DNA of 64,000 nucleotides, taken from contig NZ_JAQQXR010000001.1 of the NCBI RefSeq assembly GCF_028595325.1, forward strand, positions 558,001 through 622,000. Direction: 5' to 3'. Position 1 is the first letter of the stretch, and each line of letters starts with the position of its first letter. The translations under genes and the position numbers were made by a program. Positions 41,673 through 49,337 of the stretch are shown here, piece after piece. The notes beneath the pieces were generated by a model. The model did no database searches. It had not been told where the DNA came from and worked only from the letters and a program-made list of their open reading frames with translations. The DNA is from Janthinobacterium fluminis (lineage in GTDB: Bacteria > Pseudomonadota > Gammaproteobacteria > Burkholderiales > Burkholderiaceae_D).

Positions 41673-43756
41673 ATTTACTGAACCGCGTGGTTGCTGAAAT
41701 GCGCCGCCACAAGTTCGCTACGCCACTGTTCCTGCTGGTGATTTTGGCGATGATTATCTTGCCGCTGCCGCCGGTGCTGCTCGACGTGCTGTTCACGTTC
41801 AACATCGTGCTGGCCCTGATCGTCATCCTCGTCAGCGTCTCGGCCAAGCGGCCGCTGGACTTCTCCGTGTTCCCGACGGTGATCCTGGCGACGACGATGA
41901 TGCGGCTGACGCTGAACGTCGCCTCGACCCGCGTCGTGCTGCTGCACGGCCACACGGGCACGGGCGCGGCCGGCCAGGTGATCGAGGCCTTCGGCAATGT
42001 CGTCATCGGCGGCAACTTCGTGGTCGGCATCGTCGTCTTCGTGATCTTGATGATCATTAACTTCGCCGTCGTCACCAAGGGCGCCGAGCGCATCTCCGAA
42101 GTGTCGGCGCGTTTCACGCTGGACGCCTTGCCGGGCAAGCAGATGGCCATCGACGCCGACCTCAACGCCGGCCTGATCAACCAGGAGAAGGCCCAGTTGC
42201 GCCGCCTCGACGTGGCCGCCGAGGCCGACTTCTACGGCGCCATGGACGGCGCCTCGAAGTTCGTGCGCGGCGACGCCGTCGCCAGTATCCTGATCTTGAT
42301 CATCAATATGGTCGGCGGCGTCGCCATCGGCTCGATCATGCACGACCTGTCCTTCGGCGACGCGTTCCGCCAGTACGCGTTGCTGACCATCGGCGACGGC
42401 CTGGTGGCGCAGATCCCGGCGCTGCTGCTGTCGGCGGCGGCGGCCATCCTGGTCACGCGCATCAGCGACTCTGGCGACTTCGAGCAGCAGGTGGCGGGCC
42501 AGGTGCTGACCTCGCCGGCGGTGATGTTCAGCGCCTCCGGCATGATGGTCGTGCTGGCCGTCGTGCCGGGCATGCCGTGGCTGATGTTCATGACCTTCGC
42601 GGTCGTGCTGGGCTTCGTCGGCTGGCGCCTGAGCAAGCGGGTGATGCAGGCCGAGCCGAGCAATATGGCGGCCATCGAGGCGGCGCTGCGCGAAGACCGG
42701 GCGCCCGAGCTGGACTGGCAGCAATTGCCGGCTGTGCAGCAACTGACGGTGACGCTGGGCTACAAGCTGGTCGGCATGATAGACAAGAGCCAGGGCGAGC
42801 CGCTGACCAAGCGCGTGCGCGGCGTGCGGCAAAGCTTGAGCGAGGCGCTGGGCCTGCTGCTGCCGGCCATCGGCGTGCGCGACGACCTGGCGCTGAAGCC
42901 CGCGCAGTACGCGATCGTGCTCAACGGCAGCATCGTCGCCCAGGCCGAAGTGATGGCCGACCGCCTGATGGCGATCCCGTCGCCCAACGTCTACGGCCAG
43001 CTCGACGGCATTCCCGGCATCGAGCCGGCCTATGCGATGCCGGTGACGTGGATCGAGGTGGGCCAGAAGGCCCACGCCCTGGGCCTCGGTTACCAGGTCA
43101 TCGAGGCGCCCAGCGTGATCGCCACGCACGTGTCGAAAGTGGTCCGCGAATACCTGCCTGAGCTGTTCCGGCATGAAGACGTGCCGGCCCTGCTGGAGCG
43201 CCTGACGGCCTTGTCGCCGAAGCTGGCCGGAGCGCTCGACAAGGCGCTCACGCACACCCAGTTGCTGCGGGTATTCCGCGTGTTGTTGACGGAAAATGTG
43301 TCGCTGAAGGATATCGTGCAAATCGCCACGACCCTGCTCGACAGCGCCGAAACGACCAAGGATCCCATCCTGTTGGCGGCCGAGGTGCGCTGCGCGCTGC
43401 GCCGGCAAATCGTCAGCGGCCTGTTCGGCCAGCGCACCGAGATGCAGGCATTTAACCTGGGCGGCGACCTGGAGAATATGCTGCTCGGTTCGCTGAACCA
43501 GGCGCGCCAGGGCGGCAAGGTGGCGCTCGACAATTACCCGATCGACCCGCACCTGCTGTCGCAGCTGCAACTGAACATGCCGGTGGCGCGCGAGCAGATG
43601 AAGCAGCAGGCGACGCCGCCGCTGCTGCTGGTGCTGCCGCAGATCCGGCCGCTGCTGGCCCGCTACGCGCGCCTGTTCGCACCCGGCCTGCATGTGCTGT
43701 CCTACAATGAAATTCCGGAAAACCGTGAAGTGAGCATCATCGGCACGGTCGGCTAG
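41669..43756 (+). CDS. flhA: FlhA export apparatus protein
   Basis: The 695-residue protein has eight membrane helices in the N-terminal half and the FHIPEP segment (GAERISEVSARFTLDALPGKQMAIDADLNAGLI). A large cytoplasmic domain begins at about residue 335. It forms the nonameric export ring that docks chaperone-subunit complexes. It ends the operon and is followed by a terminator. Confidence 0.97.
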   Translation: MNLLNRVVAEMRRHKFATPLFLLVILAMIILPLPPVLLDVLFTFNIVLALIVILVSVSAKRPLDFSVFPTVILATTMMRLTLNVASTRVVLLHGHTGTGAAGQVIEAFGNVVIGGNFVVGIVVFVILMIINFAVVTKGAERISEVSARFTLDALPGKQMAIDADLNAGLINQEKAQLRRLDVAAEADFYGAMDGASKFVRGDAVASILILIINMVGGVAIGSIMHDLSFGDAFRQYALLTIGDGLVAQIPALLLSAAAAILVTRISDSGDFEQQVAGQVLTSPAVMFSASGMMVVLAVVPGMPWLMFMTFAVVLGFVGWRLSKRVMQAEPSNMAAIEAALREDRAPELDWQQLPAVQQLTVTLGYKLVGMIDKSQGEPLTKRVRGVRQSLSEALGLLLPAIGVRDDLALKPAQYAIVLNGSIVAQAEVMADRLMAIPSPNVYGQLDGIPGIEPAYAMPVTWIEVGQKAHALGLGYQVIEAPSVIATHVSKVVREYLPELFRHEDVPALLERLTALSPKLAGALDKALTHTQLLRVFRVLLTENVSLKDIVQIATTLLDSAETTKDPILLAAEVRCALRRQIVSGLFGQRTEMQAFNLGGDLENMLLGSLNQARQGGKVALDNYPIDPHLLSQLQLNMPVAREQMKQQATPPLLLVLPQIRPLLARYARLFAPGLHVLSYNEIPENREVSIIGTVG

Positions 43757-43794
43757 CCGCACCCGCTTGATGGGCCGCCACGGATGCGGCAAAC

Positions 43795-43823
43795 AAAAAA
43801 GCCGACCTCGTGGTCGGCTTTTT
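43795..43823. terminator. Bidirectional terminator between flhA and the FliK-like gene
   Basis: The stem GCCGACC / GGTCGGC with loop TCGT is preceded by an A-run and followed by TTTTT. It serves flhA on the plus strand and the convergent gene at 43844 on the minus strand. Confidence 0.85.
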
Positions 43824-43843
43824 GCTGTGCGGCGCAAGGGTCG

Positions 43844-44941
43844 TCACGGCGCCGTCTGCGGCGCCGCCTCCGATTCCCATTCCAGCTGCAATTCCATCTG
43901 CATTTCCAGCTCGGGATCGGGTTCCAGGTCCGGCTCCAGGTTCATGGGCGCCGGCACGGCTTCCAGCAGGGCCTGCTCCAGCACCTGCTCCAGCTCCGGT
44001 TCGGCCGGCTCGGGCGTGGCCGCCGTTTCCTGCGGCGCCGGCGCCGCGTGCTCGTCCGACCGCGTCAGCAACAGCGCCACCTCGGCCATCGCGCGGAACA
44101 GCGGCAGCGACAGCGCCGCCGCGGCGGCCTGCATGGGATAGTTGTTGTGCACCGCGCCCGCCTGCAGCGAGCGGTTGATGTGGCAGCGCAGCACGCGCAG
44201 GCCGGAGCGGGCGATCGCCTCGGCCAGTTGCGGCAGCAGCCGGCGCACGTGCAGCAGCGCGGCCGGATTGGCCGCCGCCAGGTCGAGCAGGATGCCGTCG
44301 CCCGCCGGCTCCATTTGCACCAGCACGCGGCCCATGTCGTCGAGCAGCAGTTCCAGCCGCAGCGCCACCTTGCCGCGCTGCCGCTTCGGCGCGCCGGCGT
44401 CTTCGTCATCGTCGCGCGCGAGCACGCGCAGCATCAGCCTTTGGCCGCCCCAGCCGTAAACGGCGAAGCGCCAGGCCTCGGTGTCCATCGCCAGCGGCGG
44501 GCGGGCGCCTTCGCGCAGCACGGCCGGATGTTCGGCCATCAGCAGCATGCCCGGCACGTGCTGGCCGCGCGCCTGCTCCTGCAGGGCTGCGTACTGCTCG
44601 CCATAGGTCTTGACCATCACGCGCCAGGACGAGGCCAGCGTGGCCGGATTGGGCGCCTGCCAGACCAGTTGGCGCGAAAAGAATAGTTGATTTTGCTGCA
44701 TGGCGCTGCTGTCGTGCGGGGTCGCGTCCGGGCCGACCGTGGCGGCCAGGCTGGCGAAGGCTTGCTGCTGCGCCTGCGGCAGGGCGCCGGCGCCGCCGTC
44801 GGGGGGCGCCGCCATGTAGGGGCCGAGCGGCACCAGCGGGCGCACGATGTCGGCCGCCAGCGGGGTGGCGTTGCTGACGTCGAGGCGCTGGGTAATTTGC
44901 GGCAGCAGCGGGATTGTCGGGGGAATGCGCTCTATCGCCAT
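43844..44941 (-). CDS. Second FliK-like (Flg_hook domain) protein
   Basis: The 365-residue protein lies directly downstream of the flagellin gene. The middle (about 185-270) resembles a FliK C-terminal domain: KVALRLELLLDDMGRVLVQMEPAGDGILLDL, then LRRLLPQLAEAI and SGLRVLRCHINRSLQ. It ends with an unusual acidic Glu/Pro-rich tail (EPDLEPDPELEMQMELQLEWE). A FliK (LafE) already exists at 27959. This copy may be a second ruler, a type III secretion needle-length-like protein or an accessory export factor. The start MAIERIPP at 44941 is preferred; 13 extra codons are open upstream. Confidence 0.65.
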   Translation of the reverse strand: MAIERIPPTIPLLPQITQRLDVSNATPLAADIVRPLVPLGPYMAAPPDGGAGALPQAQQQAFASLAATVGPDATPHDSSAMQQNQLFFSRQLVWQAPNPATLASSWRVMVKTYGEQYAALQEQARGQHVPGMLLMAEHPAVLREGARPPLAMDTEAWRFAVYGWGGQRLMLRVLARDDDEDAGAPKRQRGKVALRLELLLDDMGRVLVQMEPAGDGILLDLAAANPAALLHVRRLLPQLAEAIARSGLRVLRCHINRSLQAGAVHNNYPMQAAAAALSLPLFRAMAEVALLLTRSDEHAAPAPQETAATPEPAEPELEQVLEQALLEAVPAPMNLEPDLEPDPELEMQMELQLEWESEAAPQTAP

Positions 44942-44966
44942 CGGTTTTCTCCCATGTGGCATGGGT

Positions 44967-44997
44967 AAAAAAAAAGCCAACCGGCAAAGCGGTTGGC
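44967..44997 (-). terminator. Flagellin gene terminator
   Basis: The stem GCCAACCG / CGGTTGGC with a 6-base loop is followed on the minus strand by nine T. It lies about 43 bp after the flagellin stop. A second hairpin (TCCTGACC / GGTCAGGA, 45007-45028) lies between and may add to termination or protect the mRNA 3' end. Confidence 0.85.
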
Positions 44998-45039
44998 CGG
45001 GTTTTTTCCTGACCCCGGAAGGTCAGGAAAAGTGCAGCA

Positions 45040-45918
45040 TTATTGCAGCAGGGACATGACCATCGAGGACATGCTGTTGCTTTGTTTCAGCATTGCGGTG
45101 CCGGCTTGCAGCAACATTTGGCTGGAGGTCATTTTCGAGCTTTCCGTCGCGAAGTCAACGTCCATGATGCGGCCGGTAGCGGCCTTGGTGTTGGTCGAGA
45201 TGTTCATCAAGTTGGTGTTGATGTGGTCCAGACGGTTGGCTACTGCACCGATCGACGATTGCAACGCGCCGACGCTGCTGATTGCAGTGGTCAGAGCGCC
45301 GATAGCGGCATTTGCCGACGTGCCGCTGCTGACTTCGCCGCCAGCCACTGCAGCGGCCGCATAGTTGGCGCTGGCTGCAAACAAAGTGGTCTTCAGGCTA
45401 GCCAGGGTAGCGGAGGCGTCAAACGTCATTTTTTCGCTGGCGCCCGCGCCGATCTGGAAGGTCATGCTGGTCGACAGGGTGCCGCTGGCCGCAGCCGCGC
45501 CATCACCCAGCAGCAGGCTGCCGCCGAAACGGGTATTGGTAACGACGTTGTACAATTCCTGGCCCAGTGCGTCGTATTCGGACTGGATAGCGGTTTTGTC
45601 GGCTGTGCTGGACGATGCATCGGCTGCTTGCGTTGCCAGGTCTTTCATGCGAACCAGCATGTTGGAGACTTCGCTGAACGCGCCTTCGGCCGTTTGCAGC
45701 AGCGAGGTGCTGTTCTGGGTGTTTTCCATGGCCTTTGCCATGCCGCTGGTTTGCGCTTTCAGGCGGGTTGCAATTTGCAGGCCGGCAGCGTCATCCATTG
45801 CCGAGTTGATACGGAAGCCGGTGCCCAGGCGCGTCATCGAAGTCGACAGCGATTGCTGAGTGCGGGAGATCGAGTTTTGTGCGGACAGGGCGGCGGTGTT
45901 TGTGTGAAGGCTCAGCAT
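45040..45918 (-). CDS. fliC: Lateral-type flagellin (LafA)
   Basis: The 292-residue flagellin has the conserved D0/D1 ends: MLSLHTNTAALSAQNSISRT, LGTGFRINSAMDDAAGLQIA and, at the C-terminus, DFATESSKMTSSQMLLQAGTAMLKQSN. The middle is short, rich in Ala, Ser and Thr, with little or no D2/D3 domain. The surface-exposed Ser/Thr residues are possible glycosylation sites. The gene has its own promoter-like element at 45977 and its own terminator. It is the filament subunit of this locus. Confidence 0.93.
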   Translation of the reverse strand: MLSLHTNTAALSAQNSISRTQQSLSTSMTRLGTGFRINSAMDDAAGLQIATRLKAQTSGMAKAMENTQNSTSLLQTAEGAFSEVSNMLVRMKDLATQAADASSSTADKTAIQSEYDALGQELYNVVTNTRFGGSLLLGDGAAAASGTLSTSMTFQIGAGASEKMTFDASATLASLKTTLFAASANYAAAAVAGGEVSSGTSANAAIGALTTAISSVGALQSSIGAVANRLDHINTNLMNISTNTKAATGRIMDVDFATESSKMTSSQMLLQAGTAMLKQSNSMSSMVMSLLQ

Positions 45919-45976
45919 GGTGTAACTCCTGGTTTGGTGGGTTCAGTGTGGAGCAACGGTTTTTTGCGCTCTCACA

Positions 45977-45990
45977 AGTACAAGACGACC
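45977..45990 (-). promoter_or_regulatory. Shared lateral-flagellar promoter element upstream of flagellin
   Basis: The minus strand reads GGTCGTCTTGTACT, 59 bp before the flagellin ATG. It is 13 of 14 identical to the element before fliD. A TAAA lies 15 bp upstream of the GTCTTGTA part, the usual spacing of sigma-28 -35 and -10 regions. The -10 itself departs from GCCGATAA. Confidence 0.5.
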
Positions 45991-46270
45991 ATCCCCGGCA
46001 CTTTATTAAATGCCTTATGGAAATTTTTTTGATTATTCCACTTCCAAGGCTTGAACGCGGCGACGACGACTTTACGTTGCAAACGCAACGCCCACGTTTT
46101 CCGGCCAATGAGCGGGGACATGGCTTGATGTTCGCGACACTCGTCGCTATAGTAAGAGCCGTTTTTGAGCGTGGTGCCGTGTGCCGATACCCGAGACTGT
46201 GTCCGCGCCGGACTTGGCGTTACGCTACCGACTGCCCCGAGTGGCGGCCTCTATGTATTCAGAAGGCAAA

Positions 46271-46933
46271 ATGGACAATATTATCGTGGTGGGATCGTCG
46301 GGGCAGGCTAAGGCCGTTATCGATATTGTTGAGCAGCAGAACAGCTACGCCATCGTCGGTTTGCTTGACTCGTTCCGTCCGATAGGGGAGGAAACGCTGG
46401 GATATAGCATTCTTGGCGCCGAGGACGATCTGCCCGCCCTGGTCCGCCAGCATGATTTGGCTGGCGTGATTGTCGCGATTGGCGATAATCACGCCAGGGC
46501 GGCGGTGGCGGCCCGAATCGCGCTGGCCTGTCCGCAACTGCGGTTTGTCAATGCGGTGCATCCGAACGCCAGCATCGGCAAAGCCGTGCTGATTGGCGAG
46601 GGAACGGTCGTCATGGCCGGGGCTGTCCTTGGCCCATGTTGCCAGTTGGGGCGCTTATGTATCGTCAATACCAAGGCGTCGCTGGACCATGATTCTGTGA
46701 TGAGTGATTTTTCCAGTCTCGCCCCTGGCGTTACAACTGGCGGATATTGCCGAATCGGCAGTTACACGGCAGTGGGAATAGGCGCCGTCGTGTTCGACCG
46801 TGTTGTGATCGGCGAGCACAGCGTGATCGGCGGAGGGGCTGTGGTGCTCCACGCGGTGGAGGCATTCTGTGTCAGTTACGGCGTGCCAGCAAAAAAAGTG
46901 CGCGACCGGCAAGCGGGCGATCGTTATCTGTAA
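46271..46933 (+). CDS. NeuD/PglD-type sugar O/N-acyltransferase (left-handed beta helix)
   Basis: The 220-residue protein begins MDNIIVVGSSGQAKAVIDIVEQ, the Rossmann-like PglD N-terminal domain. The left-handed beta-helix hexapeptide repeats follow (HPNASIGKAVLIGEGTVVMAGAVLG, IGSYTAVGIGAVVFDRVVIGEHSVIGGGAVV). Such enzymes acetylate amino sugars using acetyl-CoA. The start is set by GAAGG just upstream; the open frame upstream is not conserved. A GCCGATAC motif lies at 46183-46190. It converges with the methyltransferase gene. Confidence 0.85.
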   Translation: MDNIIVVGSSGQAKAVIDIVEQQNSYAIVGLLDSFRPIGEETLGYSILGAEDDLPALVRQHDLAGVIVAIGDNHARAAVAARIALACPQLRFVNAVHPNASIGKAVLIGEGTVVMAGAVLGPCCQLGRLCIVNTKASLDHDSVMSDFSSLAPGVTTGGYCRIGSYTAVGIGAVVFDRVVIGEHSVIGGGAVVLHAVEAFCVSYGVPAKKVRDRQAGDRYL

Positions 46934-46973
46934 GCCATGGGCATGCCAGGCCCATGGTTGCCTTGCAATCTGC

Positions 46974-48173
46974 TCAGGATGCGCGCGGAGGGCGCGCCAG
47001 TTGGACGAACAATGCCGTACCCATCACGAATGCCGTGCCGATGCGATCTTGTTGTTGCATTAGGAAATCATCGCCAATCCTTTGCGGCCCGTCGCCATAG
47101 GGCCAGACATAATCGTCGAAAATGACCCAGCCGCCGGCCACCACGTGCTCGGCCCAGGACTCGACATCGGCTTTTACGGCGTCATAGGCATGGTTGCCGT
47201 CGATGTGCAGTATTGCTATTCCGCCACAGTACTCGGTGCGGCCAAATGTGTTGGTGGCGGCGCAATGCGTGTCCCGGTAGCGGCGCGCCGCGTCGGTCGA
47301 CGGCATCCTGAGATAATTGATATGTTTTTGATTGTATGGAAGTAAATTCATTTCAAATATTGCCAATGCGCCATCGGCATCCATTTGGGCCGACAAGCGG
47401 TCAACCATGCCGCTTTCATCGTTTTGCACCAGATTTTCGCTGGTCCAAGGATCAACGCATAGCAGTTTTCCTATGTCGTAGCACAGTGCCAGCCTGGCCA
47501 GGACGAAGGCTGACTTCCCCCACCAACTGCCGATTTCCACGATGTCGCCGGCGACGCTGTGGCGTGCCACTTCGCAGAGGGCGAATACTTTTTCATGGTC
47601 GCACATCCCCGGTATCTGGTCGGCATGACGGAACAGGGAAGCCAGTTCCATGTGCGATATGCTTGCTTTGGCGGGCAGTTCGCTTGCCAGAAAGAGCGGT
47701 CCGCTAATCCATGAACGGGCCGTTGCTTGCGCCAGATGGTATCTGCTTAACTCCACATCGGTCGGTGCTTCGTTGACCAGGCTTACATGGGGGGCAATCT
47801 CGCCGAGCGCCAGGTTCAGGAAGTCCCAGGCCACGGGGTTCGGACAGTAAATTCCGCCAATGTCGAAGGTGGCAATGGCTTGCCGTAACGCGTCGGGAAA
47901 CGCGGCATCCGTAATGTAGGGGAGATAGAACCAGTCGGGGTATTTGTCACGGGAAACATCGTGAGTCAGCGAAGACGAACCAATCACGTTGATATTTTCA
48001 CGCTGGCATTTCTGTAAATATTCAAGTGCACGTGGCATGCAGCTAGGGAAGATTAAAATCGCTTGCGAAGGAGGAATTGCTTTTTGAGATGTATTCATAG
48101 CTTCTTTCTGAGAGACATAGTCAGATGTGGGCGGCGACATAGTGTCTGCATATATTGCCACGGCAGTATCCAT
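46974..48173 (-). CDS. SAM-dependent methyltransferase with N-terminal ATP-grasp-like domain
   Basis: The 399-residue protein has two parts. The N-terminal 170 residues (AILIFPSCMPRALEYLQKCQ, then GIYCPNPVAWDFLNLALGEI) resemble the pre-ATP-grasp fold of carbamoyl-phosphate-synthase-like proteins, but no ATP-binding domain follows. The C-terminal part is a class I methyltransferase with the SAM loop DIVEIGSWWGKSAFVLARL, and further on ILHIDGNHAYDAVKADVESW and VAGGWVIFDDYVW. The ATG at 48173 follows GAGGA. It is the last of a three-gene minus-strand unit. The substrate is unknown; sugar methylation fits the context. Confidence 0.75.
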   Translation of the reverse strand: MDTAVAIYADTMSPPTSDYVSQKEAMNTSQKAIPPSQAILIFPSCMPRALEYLQKCQRENINVIGSSSLTHDVSRDKYPDWFYLPYITDAAFPDALRQAIATFDIGGIYCPNPVAWDFLNLALGEIAPHVSLVNEAPTDVELSRYHLAQATARSWISGPLFLASELPAKASISHMELASLFRHADQIPGMCDHEKVFALCEVARHSVAGDIVEIGSWWGKSAFVLARLALCYDIGKLLCVDPWTSENLVQNDESGMVDRLSAQMDADGALAIFEMNLLPYNQKHINYLRMPSTDAARRYRDTHCAATNTFGRTEYCGGIAILHIDGNHAYDAVKADVESWAEHVVAGGWVIFDDYVWPYGDGPQRIGDDFLMQQQDRIGTAFVMGTALFVQLARPPRAS

Positions 48174-48197
48174 TGCCAATCCTCGCCTGCCGCGATG

Positions 48198-49337
48198 TCA
48201 GCGCGTGGCCGACACTTTGGCGCTGGCGGCGATGGTATCGGTGATCAGTTCAATTTGCGCGTTGTCCAGGGTGGGGTAGAGCGGCAGGCAAATCACCTGC
48301 TCGGCAGCCGTTCGGGCGACTGGCAAATTGGCATGTGCGGATGAGGGCATGCCGCGGTACATGGGAAAGTCGCTAATCAATGGGTGGAAATAGCGCCGGG
48401 AAAAAATATTGTTTTCACGTAAGTGCTGATAAAGCTCATCTCGACTCAAGGGAAATTCGGGCTCCACCAAAATGGGGAAGTAGGCATGGTTGGCCCCTGA
48501 CTCCAAACCTGGCGAAATGCAGCGTATGCCTTTTATCCCGGCCAGGTTGGCGCGGTAGCGCGCGTCGATTGCCTGGCGCTGCTGCAATGCCTTGTCGACA
48601 TGTTGCAACTGAAGCAGGCCGAAGGCGGCATTGATTTCACTCATTTTTCCATTGATCCCCGGGGCAACGACAGTGACCTCGTCGACGAAACCGAAATTCT
48701 TCAGGTGGTCGATCCGCTGTTTGGTTTTCGCATCCGGACAAATGATGGCGCCGCCTTCAAAGGTATTGAATACCTTTGTCGCATGAAAACTCAGAACCGA
48801 CAGGTCGCCGTAGTTCAGCACGCTGCCTCCCTGATGCCGCACGCCGAACGCGTGCGCCGCGTCATAGATAACTTTCAGGCCGTAATTGTCGGCGATTTTC
48901 TGTATGCGCTCGACGTTGCATGGACGGCCATAACAATGGACCGGTAGGATGGCGGTCGTTTGCGGTGTAATAGCCGCTTCGACGCGCTCGGGGTCCAAAT
49001 TGAATGTTTGCGGATCAATGTCTGCAAACACGGGCTTGATGCCGTTCCATAGCAGGGAATGCGCCGTCGCGACGAAGGAGTAGGGCGTGGTGATGACTTC
49101 GCCCGTGATGCGTAATGCCTGCAAGGCCGTGATCAGCGCCAGTGTGCCATTGGCAAATAGGCAGATGTGCTTTACCCCCAAGTAGTCGCACAGCGCCTGT
49201 TCCAGTTGCTGGTGGAATGGTCCGCCATTGGTCAGGATCTTGTTCTGCCAAATACTTTCCAGATAGGGGATGAAATCCTGTAAATCGGGCAGGAGCGGCT
49301 GCGTAACATAGATCGGTGTGCTGTTATCTCGCTTCAT
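48198..49337 (-). CDS. DegT/DnrJ/EryC1-family sugar aminotransferase
   Basis: The 379-residue PLP enzyme has ANGTLALITALQAL (PLP phosphate site), the aspartate in YDAAHAFGV and the Schiff-base lysine in SFHATKVFNTFEGGA. The segment FFxHPLISDFPMYRG fits nucleotide-sugar aminotransferases that make amino sugars from 3- or 4-keto sugars. The ATG overlaps the stop of the glycosyltransferase gene (ATGA), which indicates translational coupling. It would make the amino group that the NeuD-type enzyme then acylates. Confidence 0.9.
   Translation of the reverse strand: MKRDNSTPIYVTQPLLPDLQDFIPYLESIWQNKILTNGGPFHQQLEQALCDYLGVKHICLFANGTLALITALQALRITGEVITTPYSFVATAHSLLWNGIKPVFADIDPQTFNLDPERVEAAITPQTTAILPVHCYGRPCNVERIQKIADNYGLKVIYDAAHAFGVRHQGGSVLNYGDLSVLSFHATKVFNTFEGGAIICPDAKTKQRIDHLKNFGFVDEVTVVAPGINGKMSEINAAFGLLQLQHVDKALQQRQAIDARYRANLAGIKGIRCISPGLESGANHAYFPILVEPEFPLSRDELYQHLRENNIFSRRYFHPLISDFPMYRGMPSSAHANLPVARTAAEQVICLPLYPTLDNAQIELITDTIAASAKVSATR

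Noticed and set aside
41675-43837. 720-codon minus-strand open frame opposite flhA
   Set aside because: His/Gln/Arg-rich antisense translation without any domain; flhA is unambiguous.
46002-46019. Near-palindrome GGCACTTTATTAAATGCC upstream of flagellin
   Set aside because: Only about 14 of 18 positions are symmetric and no second copy is seen; it may just be part of the promoter's AT-rich segment.
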